A stretch of 20,022 bases of DNA, taken from positions 1-20,022 of the forward strand of contig JAJRTI010000506.1 of the NCBI GenBank assembly GCA_024278415.1, written 5' to 3'. Below, one piece after another: positions 7,920-15,000 of this stretch (within the stretch, counting starts at the first letter, position 1; each line of letters starts with the position of its first letter). The DNA is from Planctomycetota bacterium. Lineage in GTDB: Bacteria; Planctomycetota; Brocadiia; JAJRTI01. The translations under genes and the position numbers were made by a program. A model generated the notes under the pieces. The model made no database searches. It was not told the DNA's origin and was given only the letters and a program-made list of their open reading frames with translations.

Positions 7920-8378
7920 ATGGGCGCTTTCATTGTCCTGACTCCAGTGGTCGTGGGCGCGTGGCCCATGATTAGCGCGGCCGCGATAGGAGCGGCCGCC
8001 GCGCTGGGATATGCCGCATCCGACCTGGAACGCCTGAAGGAGAGCCGCAAGCACCTCTGCGTAGACGTGGACGTAGAGAACTCGGACGTGGTGACCGAGG
8101 GCCTCGGCGCAGGTGAATGCCTCGTCTTCGAGAAGGACGGCGTGTTCGTGTCGTTCCAACGAGATGCTCGCGGGCAGTGCGGCATCCAAGTCAGCGGCGA
8201 GAACCGCACGGAGGAAGAGCTGACACAACTCGGCACTGAAATGTCTCAGCGCCTCACCCAGCAGTTCGTGTACAATAAGATCGCCACGGAACTCCAGAAC
8301 CGAGGCTTTGAGTTCATCGAACAGGAAGTGGACGAAGATCAGAACATTCGCATCCACGTTCGCACCTGGCAAGAATAG
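7920..8378 (+). CDS. DUF1257 (Ycf35-like) protein with hydrophobic N-terminus
   Basis: 152 residues. The C-terminal half (GQCGIQVSG, then LTQQFVYNKIATELQNRGF and EFIEQEVDEDQNIRIHVRTW) follows the DUF1257/Ycf35 pattern of a Y-A/N-type helix, a glycine-phenylalanine turn and a final beta strand. The first 35 residues are instead hydrophobic and alanine/glycine-rich (VLTPVVVGAWPMISAAAIG), which is not typical of the short cytosolic family members and could be a membrane anchor. Function unknown. It lies 44 bases after the Ycf46-like gene and 9 before the DUF2997 gene, and members of this family are found with DUF2997 proteins elsewhere, so a complex is plausible. Confidence 0.65.
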   Translation: MGAFIVLTPVVVGAWPMISAAAIGAAAALGYAASDLERLKESRKHLCVDVDVENSDVVTEGLGAGECLVFEKDGVFVSFQRDARGQCGIQVSGENRTEEELTQLGTEMSQRLTQQFVYNKIATELQNRGFEFIEQEVDEDQNIRIHVRTWQE

Positions 8379-8387
8379 GACGCGGTC

Positions 8388-8600
8388 ATGGCCAAGCAAC
8401 AGGACTTCGAGATCGAGATTCGGGCCAACGGCGAGGTCATCGTCCACATGAAGGGCGTCAAAGGCAAGCAATGCCTGGCCTACAGCGAGTTCTTCGAGCA
8501 GATGGTGGGCCGCATCAAGGAGCAGACCCTCACCGCGGAGCACTACGAGCCCGATTCGACCGTCAGCCGCCACATCGAGCAGAAGCAGCATCGGAGCTAG
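8388..8600 (+). CDS. DUF2997 small protein
   Basis: 70 residues. FEIEIRANGEVIVHMKGVKG, then QCLAYSEFFEQMVG, matches the DUF2997 layout: a beta hairpin (I-x-P/A-N/D-G-x-V), a K/T-G-x-x-G-x-x-C turn and an amphipathic helix, with a conserved cysteine (Cys28). Function unknown. Proteins of this family neighbour DUF1257 genes in cyanobacteria and other bacteria. It is the last gene of the operon. A weak AGGA sits seven bases before the ATG. Confidence 0.65.
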   Translation: MAKQQDFEIEIRANGEVIVHMKGVKGKQCLAYSEFFEQMVGRIKEQTLTAEHYEPDSTVSRHIEQKQHRS

Positions 8601-8616
8601 GCCCTTACCGATGTTC

Positions 8617-8638
8617 GAACGACAACATGTTGTCGATG
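8617..8638. repeat. Palindromic repeat P, copy 1
   Basis: Contains the perfect 16 bp palindrome CGACAACATGTTGTCG (8620-8635) within a 22 bp sequence repeated exactly at 8797-8818, 180 bases downstream. Could be a dimeric regulator site or part of a dispersed element. Confidence 0.55.
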
Positions 8639-8748
8639 CGCTCCGTTGTGGAGTGCGCCGGCTCGACGGCGCTTTGGCTGGCAGCGCGTAGCGCTGCTTT
8701 GCATCCGCACACGCGCGATCCGTTCGCCAGCTGCGGCGCAGCCGCCTC

Positions 8749-8774
8749 TTCCTCCAAGCAATGTCTTGGAGGAA
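8749..8774. repeat. 10 bp stem hairpin between the two palindromes
   Basis: TTCCTCCAAG (8749-8758) pairs perfectly with 8765-8774 around a six-base loop. It begins about 150 bases after the DUF2997 stop and has no U-tract, so its role as a terminator is doubtful. Confidence 0.4.
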
Positions 8775-8796
8775 GCGTAGTCGCTTAGCGCGGCCG

Positions 8797-8818
8797 GAAC
8801 GACAACATGTTGTCGATG
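8797..8818. repeat. Palindromic repeat P, copy 2
   Basis: Exact second copy of the 22 bp sequence at 8617-8638, containing the same 16 bp palindrome (8800-8815). Confidence 0.55.
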
Positions 8819-8825
8819 TCGCTGA

Positions 8826-8873
8826 ACGCCAGCACGGGGCTTGTCCCCGTGTCGCGATGATTGCCGACTACTG
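8826..8873 (+). repeat. 48 bp direct repeat, copy B
   Basis: 45 of 48 positions match 4963-5010 in the same orientation. A more diverged, inverted relative (about 8976-9020, GGTAGTCGGTAATCATCGCT and following) lies across the long hairpin at 8898-8952, so this locus is itself a larger imperfect inverted structure. Confidence 0.6.
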
Positions 8874-8897
8874 GGCGGCTCCCTGTCACTCCTCCTC

Positions 8898-8952
8898 CCT
8901 TTCCTTGCTGAATCTCGCTCGCCTTCGGCGAGCGAGATTCAGCAAGGAAAGG
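8898..8952. repeat. Perfect 26 bp stem, 3-base loop hairpin
   Basis: 8898-8923 is the exact reverse complement of 8927-8952 with loop TTC. A further CCCTGT/ACAGGG match lies just outside. It has no U-tract. The whole 8601-9170 interval contains only such repeats and no supportable gene. Confidence 0.7.
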
Positions 8953-9170
8953 GGAAACAGGGTGTGGCTGGTTGCGCGGTAGTCGGTAATCATCGCTCCA
9001 CTGGGGCAGGCCCGGCGGGGGCGGGAGGACAGCACCGCGTGCTGGCCACTGTGCGCGAATTCCGTGGCGCCGGGTGGTTGTTTGGTCGGAATGCGAAGCC
9101 ATTCCGCTCCAGGGCCAACGCGTTTGGCCTTTCTGCTTTGTCGATCCGAAACGCGGGTTGGTGCAGCCTC

Positions 9171-10187
9171 ATGCAGTGTGTTCAGTGCGGTTTTCACAAC
9201 ATCCCAGGCTTGCAGGCCTGCGTGCGTTGCGGCTCTGTTTTGGTCGCCGCGGACGCGGACATCCCGGTCAATCCGCCTCGAGCCAGTGGGCTCAGAGGCC
9301 TGCGTGCCAGGTGGTACGCGTTGCGACGTTGGCTTTCAGGCTACTTCATGGTCCGACGCGCGGCCACACGGGCGGTGGCTGCCGGCCAAGAGTGGAAAGC
9401 CGTCGTCCTCTCGGCTGTCCCGGGGATGGGGCACCTGTGGCAGGGACAGCGGCGCCGCGGAGTCTACATCGCGCTGTGCTATGCGCTGCTGATGTTTTTC
9501 GGGGTTGTCTTCTACGGTTATTTCCTGTGTAATCTCTGTTTCGGGCTGGCCATCGGCCTCCACGCGTTCGCGGTCTACGATGTCCTTCCGGACGACGCGA
9601 ACGACGAGCGACCGTCGCGTTTGCTGGCAGTCGGCGTCTATGCGCTGATGCTATTCGCGATCTATATCCCGCTGTACCAGGCCGTCACCTCCGTGGTTGA
9701 GGGATTCGCCGTTGGCTTCGACACGGGCAGCGAAATCGTGCAGAATGGCGACGTGCTGCTGGTCGACAAGCGCGACGCGGCCCTTTCCCATCTGCGCCGC
9801 GGCGACATCGTCCTGTTCGAGACGCGAGAGCAGCCCATGGGCTACGGCATGTTCGCAGGCGGCCGGACACTGGACCGCATCATTGGCCTGCCGGGCGACC
9901 TTGTCGAGACTGTGGGAGGCCGCCTCATGGTCAACGGCCGGCCTCTGCCCGCGGAGCGGCTGCCGCTGAATACCGGCTTCGCGTTGGACGGCGTGTCTGC
10001 CCGAGTGCCAAGAGACAAGTTGCTGATCATACCCTCCATGCTCAATGTCCAAGTGCACGGCCACGGCTACGTCCAAGTTGACGTGAACGCGCTCATTCGG
10101 GCGCAGATACTGGTACCCGTGACTCAGGTCGTCGGGCGGGCCTTCATGATCTACAAACCGTTCACCCATATGGGCGCGTTGCCCTAG
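9171..10187 (+). CDS. Zinc-ribbon membrane protein with degenerate signal peptidase I-like (S26) domain
   Basis: 338 residues from ATG 9171. A zinc ribbon opens the protein (C3, C6, C17, C20). A basic linker leads to a TM2-like segment (VVLSAVPGMGHLWQGQRRRG, 78-97), then hydrophobic helices at about 99-134 and 152-178. The C-terminal domain (about 180-330) resembles signal peptidase I: NGDVLLVDK, RRGDIVLFE, DRIIGLPGD and VGRAFMIYKP match the conserved boxes. However, the catalytic Ser of SMxPT aligns with Thr185, with Ser187 two residues off; the catalytic Lys of KRVIGxPGD is Asp235; and the GDNxxxSxDSR box is absent. I therefore infer no normal Ser-Lys protease activity. No good ribosome binding site is seen. 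First gene of a likely operon with TPR and pilT genes. Confidence 0.75.
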   Translation: MQCVQCGFHNIPGLQACVRCGSVLVAADADIPVNPPRASGLRGLRARWYALRRWLSGYFMVRRAATRAVAAGQEWKAVVLSAVPGMGHLWQGQRRRGVYIALCYALLMFFGVVFYGYFLCNLCFGLAIGLHAFAVYDVLPDDANDERPSRLLAVGVYALMLFAIYIPLYQAVTSVVEGFAVGFDTGSEIVQNGDVLLVDKRDAALSHLRRGDIVLFETREQPMGYGMFAGGRTLDRIIGLPGDLVETVGGRLMVNGRPLPAERLPLNTGFALDGVSARVPRDKLLIIPSMLNVQVHGHGYVQVDVNALIRAQILVPVTQVVGRAFMIYKPFTHMGALP

Positions 10188-10201
10188 AGGCAGTTCTGCT
10201 C

Positions 10202-10966
10202 GTGAGCCGATTCGCCAACCTTGAATTCGACCCGGACGGTGCGCCAGAGCCGAGCCGGAAAGCCCCGAAGACGCGCGAGACCGCGGACGAGATGCGCCAC
10301 CTGGAGCGCGCGGAGGATCTGTTCGCACGCGGAGATTGGGAAGGGGCCTTGCGGCTGTATTCCAGAGCCTTGGAAGCCAACCGGCGGCTCATCCGGGCCT
10401 GGGCCGGGCAGGTGCTCTGCTTGGCCGAGTTGGACGAACTCAAGGAGGCTCGTTTGTGGGCAGACAAGGCGCTGGAGCTTTTCAAGAACAACCCCTCGCT
10501 GCTCGCGGCCAAGGCCATTGTGTGCGCGCGCATGGGCGATTCCACGTTTGGCCTGGCGCTTTCCGACACCGCGGTCGGCGAGCAAGGCCTCTCCGCCGAC
10601 GTCTGGCTCGCGCGGGCCGAGGTGCTGCTGCTGCGCCGGGAGAAGAACGCGGACTACTGCTTCCGAAAAGCCGCGGCATGTCCAGGCGGCGACTGGCGGC
10701 TCTGGGTACGCATGGCGCGCACGGCCACGCAATACGACGCCCCTGCCCTGGCCCACGACTACGCGGTCAAAGCCGTCGAAACAGAACCGACGCTCGTGGC
10801 CACGTGGCTCGCCTTGGGAGAGTGCCAGCGTAAGATGGGGCTGAACCGGAAGGCGGTGGAATCGTTTCGCCGGGCGCTCGAGATCGAGCCCCAAAACTCA
10901 GACGCGCGTCGGGCCGTTCACGCACTGGAAAACCGGAGCTGGTGGCGAAAGCTCTTTGGCCGTTGA
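10202..10966 (+). CDS. Tetratricopeptide-repeat protein
   Basis: 254 residues starting at GTG 10202, 14 bases after the previous stop; GAGG (10187-10190) overlaps that stop. There is no signal peptide. After a charged N-terminus come about five TPR units, clearest at AEDLFARGDWEGALRLYSRA (about 37-56), at KEARLWADKALELF and at LGECQRKMGLNRKAVESFRR (about 201-220). The C-terminus is basic (WWRKLFGR) and might touch the membrane. TPR proteins of this kind act as adaptors. Its tight position between the S26-like membrane protein and PilT suggests that it links these, by inference only. Confidence 0.75.
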   Translation: MSRFANLEFDPDGAPEPSRKAPKTRETADEMRHLERAEDLFARGDWEGALRLYSRALEANRRLIRAWAGQVLCLAELDELKEARLWADKALELFKNNPSLLAAKAIVCARMGDSTFGLALSDTAVGEQGLSADVWLARAEVLLLRREKNADYCFRKAAACPGGDWRLWVRMARTATQYDAPALAHDYAVKAVETEPTLVATWLALGECQRKMGLNRKAVESFRRALEIEPQNSDARRAVHALENRSWWRKLFGR

Positions 10967-10983
10967 CCCTCCGCTGGCATGAC

Positions 10984-12039
10984 ATGCACCCTCTTTCGCA
11001 AATCCTACGCACCGCCCGTGCCCACCAGGCCTCCGACATCCATATCATCGCGGGACTCGCGCCCGCATTCCGCGTGCAAGGCGAGATCGTCATCGCCCAA
11101 GCAGACGCACTCTCACGCGAGGAGACGCAGGCCCTCGTGGAATCGCTGCTCAACGATCACCAGAAGAAAAAGCTCCAGGAGGAATTGGAGCTGTGCTTCA
11201 GCTTCATGGATGACGAACTCGGCCGGTTCCGCGTCAACGTGTACTTCCGCGCGGGAAGCCCCGAATTGGCCATTCGATCCTGCGCCACGGATATCCCCAA
11301 CGCAGAGGAGCTGCATCTCCCCCCCATCCTCGACGAGTGGGCGCGCAAGCCGCACGGATTGATCCTGATCACCGGGCCGACGGGGGTCGGCAAGACGACC
11401 ACCATGAACTACATGATCAACCTGATCAACGAGGAGCGCCGCTGCAAGATCATCACCATCGAGGATCCTATCGAATTCGTTCACGAGCACAAGCGCGCGA
11501 TCATTGTGCAACAGGAAGTCCACGCGGACACGCTCTCCTTTTCACGAGCGCTGGTCCACGTGCTCAGGCAGGACCCCGACGTGGTCGCGATCGGCGAGAT
11601 GCGCGACCTTGAGACGATCTCCACCGCGCTGACCGCCGCCGAGACGGGCCATCTCGTGCTCGCGACCTTGCACACCCCGTCTGCCTTCCAGACGGTGGAC
11701 CGCATTGTCAACGTCTTCCCCGGCCCGCAGCGCGCGCAGGTCAGCGTCCAACTAGCCAATTGCCTTCAGGGGGTCATCTCACAACGGTTGGTGCCCATGG
11801 CCGACGGGTCGGGGCGCATGCTCGTGGCCGAGGTTCTCGTGGCCACACAAGGTGCGCGGCGCATGATTCGGGACTTGGAAACGCATCAACTCATTAGCCT
11901 CATGCAGACGGGACGGCAGGTGGGCATGCGGACCATGGACGACGGCCTCCTGGAGTTGTACCGAAAAGGCCTCATCTCCTACGACACGGCGCTCTCGAAC
12001 GCGCGCGACCCTGAGGCGATGCGGAAGAAGCACGGGTGA
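10984..12039 (+). CDS. pilT: PilT-type twitching motility / pilus retraction ATPase
   Basis: 351 residues from ATG 10984; a GTG at 10942 is in frame but would overlap the TPR gene and adds a non-homologous leader, while MHPLSQILRTARAHQASDIH aligns with usual PilT starts. Walker A is GPTGVGKTT (131-139, Lys137), the Asp box is TIEDPIEFVH, Walker B is DPDVVAIGEMRD (Glu205), and the His box is TGHLVLATLHT (His223, His230). ARRMIRDLETHQL corresponds to the C-terminal AIRNLIRE retraction motif. All catalytic elements are intact. PilT depolymerises type IV pili at the inner membrane. No pilin or assembly gene is in the window, so the partner machine is unknown. The gene converges on the long minus-strand gene with only 12 bases between stops. 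Confidence 0.9.
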   Translation: MHPLSQILRTARAHQASDIHIIAGLAPAFRVQGEIVIAQADALSREETQALVESLLNDHQKKKLQEELELCFSFMDDELGRFRVNVYFRAGSPELAIRSCATDIPNAEELHLPPILDEWARKPHGLILITGPTGVGKTTTMNYMINLINEERRCKIITIEDPIEFVHEHKRAIIVQQEVHADTLSFSRALVHVLRQDPDVVAIGEMRDLETISTALTAAETGHLVLATLHTPSAFQTVDRIVNVFPGPQRAQVSVQLANCLQGVISQRLVPMADGSGRMLVAEVLVATQGARRMIRDLETHQLISLMQTGRQVGMRTMDDGLLELYRKGLISYDTALSNARDPEAMRKKHG

Positions 12040-12051
12040 ACCGTCACGCGG

Positions 12052-15000
12052 TCAGTCTTTGGTTCTTCGGCTAACGCCAACAATGCGCACCGCCAACGGC
12101 GCCTCCTCCAGGAACGACCGATACGTCACCCGCGTGCCGGGGTCGGTCGAGGTGACGAGGTCTTCCTTGCCGTTGCCGGTCAGGTCGACCGCACAGAGCT
12201 TGACCTCGTGGTGGGGCTCGAGGAGCGCGTTGAGCCGGCGCATGGGCTGCCGCGGGCCGAAGACCGGGCGCGTGGGCGAGCCGACGTTGCGGAAGAGGTC
12301 GACCGCGCAGTTCGTGCGTTGGCCGCAGTTCTCGGTCGAGAGGATGAGATCGATCCGTCCGTCGTGGTCCCAGTCGACCGGGGTGATCTGCGTGCGCACG
12401 TGGCAGCGGAACGCCGCGCCGCCGGCGTGCTCGAGCGGGATCCCCTTGCCAAGCCGGGGCTTGTGCTTCGTGCCCACGTTGGGGAAGAGGTAGAGCGCTC
12501 CAGTGTTGAACCGCGTGCCGTCGCCGATCATCATCACCATGTCGAGCAGGCCGTCGCCGTTCATGTCGCCAAAGCCCGGGGTGCAGCGGTAGCCGATGGG
12601 CGTGCGGCCGCCAGTCGCGCCCTGCACGCTGTCGCAGTTGCCGTCGAAGGGCAGCGTGAGCAGGGCTTTCCCGCTCGCATCGGCGATCTCGAAGTCGTCG
12701 AACGCACCGTCCGCAATGAACGTCCAGTCCTTGGGGTGGTACGCGCGGCGGCTCTTGTACTCGCGCTCGCGCTGGATCATGAACGTCTGGTTGCTGCCGA
12801 CGTGCAGGCGCGCTCCGATGGGCATGGCCTTGGGCGGGGCCGCGCTCGCGACAGCTTGCTTGCCGTCAATCCTGATGTGCATCCCTTGTTTGCCCCAATC
12901 GACCTCGACGTGATGCCACTCGCCAGGTTTCCACGCGAGCTTGGTCGTCTCGATGGCCGACGCCCAGGCCTGGAAGCGCAGCGTGCCGTCGGCCGTCTTG
13001 GCGATGGCGAAGGGAGGGCGCAGGCGCTTGGCGAGGCCGGGCTTGCGGCCAATGTAGTAGAGCTTGAGGTCGGCCACCGCGATGCCGTACGTGTCGGGAT
13101 GCTGCGCAGTGCAGAAGAGCGTGTGCGTTTCGCCGTCGGAGGCGCTCCAGTTCGGCTTGAACCAGAAGCGAATCGCTCCGCCTTCGGGCGCAAAGTTGCC
13201 CTGCGTGCGGTACGAGAGGAAGTCGACCCACGAGTTCTGATCCACGGCCGCGGCCTGCCCGCGCTTGCCCGGCACGAACTTCACGTAGTCGCACCGCGCG
13301 TCGGGGCGCAGTTCGACCTCGGCCGCGAACTTGCCGCCGAGGTTTTCGTAGTAGTGGATGTATCCGAAGCGCCATGAGTGCTCGGACGTGACGAACAAGT
13401 CGAGGTCGCCATCGCGGTCCCAGTCCACGAGCTTCACGTTGCCATAGAGCGCGTAGTATTCGGTCGGGTCGGGGCAGCCGAACCAGTCGCGTTTGTTGGG
13501 ATCGACCGCGACCGGGATCGCTTTGCCGAGGAGGCCGTTCTGATTGGGGTACACCCGCAGGTCGAGCCCGCGCCAGTCGAGGGTGATGTAATCGTAGTCG
13601 CCGTCGCCATCCCAGTCGGCCATCGCGTGCGCCCGCAGCCCGGCGCGGCCCATGGCGCGTTGGCGCGTCCAGGCGGGGCGCACGGCCTTGCCGAGCGTGA
13701 GCGTCTTGGCGTCGCCTTCGTTGAGGAAGACGGTGAGCCCCGTGCCTTTGATGAGGTCGAGGTCGCCGTCGCCATCGGTGTCGCTCCAGGCGATCCACGG
13801 GTAGTATTCGCCCAAGTTGATGGGCTTGCCGCCGCGCTCGACCCGCCGGCCGGCGGCGAACTCGAAGCGCTTGCGCGTGCCGACGTTCTCGTATCGCCAC
13901 AGCCCCGGCGCGGCGTAGAGGAACAGGTCGAGGTCGCCATCGCCGTCCGTGTCGCCGAGCGCGGCGACGGTGCGCATGCTCACGCCGGGCGTGCGCGGGG
14001 GACTCGTGTTGAGCGCTCGCGGCTCAGCGAAGACTGGCCGGCCATCGGCCGACATGCCCTTGCCGGCTTGGAACGCGACTTCGTCCTTGCCCGACGCCGG
14101 TGTCACGACCACGGCATCGGGCGCGCCATCGCCGTCGAGGTCGCCGAATGCCAGCCGGCCATGCTTCAAGCCCACTGGCTGGACACCTCTGGCGAGGATG
14201 GGGAACGACTTGGGCCCGAGGTTGCGGTAGAAGGTGGGCACATTGCCGTAGTAGCGCTGCATGAAGATGTCGAGCCGGCCGTCGCCGTCGAAGTCCACCG
14301 GAATGGGCACGGAGAAGCCCAGCCCCGGGTGCTTGGGGTTGGCGACGATGTGTTTGTCGTCTTCGTCGATAAGCCGCCAATGCTCGCGGCCCACGAACTT
14401 GGGCGCGGTCGCGGTTCCGACGTTGTGCCAATAGTGCACGTAGTCGGTCCAGCGCCCGGCGATCACGTCTTGCTTGCCGTCGCCGTCCCAGTCGACGAAC
14501 GTCGAAGCCCAGATGTTGCCGGGCAGGGACGAGCGAGTGACGTGGTTGAAGAACAGCCGGTCGCAGTTGCCGAGCGTCACGTTGCCGAGCGCTGGAGGCG
14601 GAGCGTCGGTCTTGGGGAAGAAGACGGCCGCGAAGCGCGTGTGCGTGCGGTTGCGCAGCGTCCACCAGAGCGTGCCGCGGGTGGGAGTGATGCGGTCGAA
14701 GCGCGAGGGCACGAGGAACTTGGCGTCGCCTTCCTTCGTTGCGTCGAAGGCCAAGGCCCGGCCTTGTGCATCGATCTCGACGACCTTGATGCGGTACGGG
14801 TCGAGGTCGAGCGGGGCGCCGCGGCCGAGCGCAGCCGCGGCCACGTCCAGGTCGAGGGCCATGGAAGCCGGGTAGAACTCGTGCGGCGTGTCGCCGGGTG
14901 CGACATCGAGCGTAAGACTCGCAAGAGCGCCGGGGAGCAAGGCGTCCGGTGCAGGCGCGCGCGCCGGAGATTGTTTCGCATCGCCAAGCCAGCTCCGCCA

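Noticed and set aside
8601..9020. CRISPR-like array
   Set aside because: There are only two palindromic copies, 180 bp apart, without regular spacers or cas genes.
8841..9170. In-frame upstream extension of the S26-like protein
   Set aside because: It would translate straight through the 26 bp hairpin and the repeats; the ATG at 9171 begins precisely at the zinc ribbon.
12037..12064. Possible bidirectional terminator between pilT and the giant gene
   Set aside because: Only 4-5 bp stems (AACCG/CGGT, GAACC/GGTTC) with a short CTTT are present, too weak to support.
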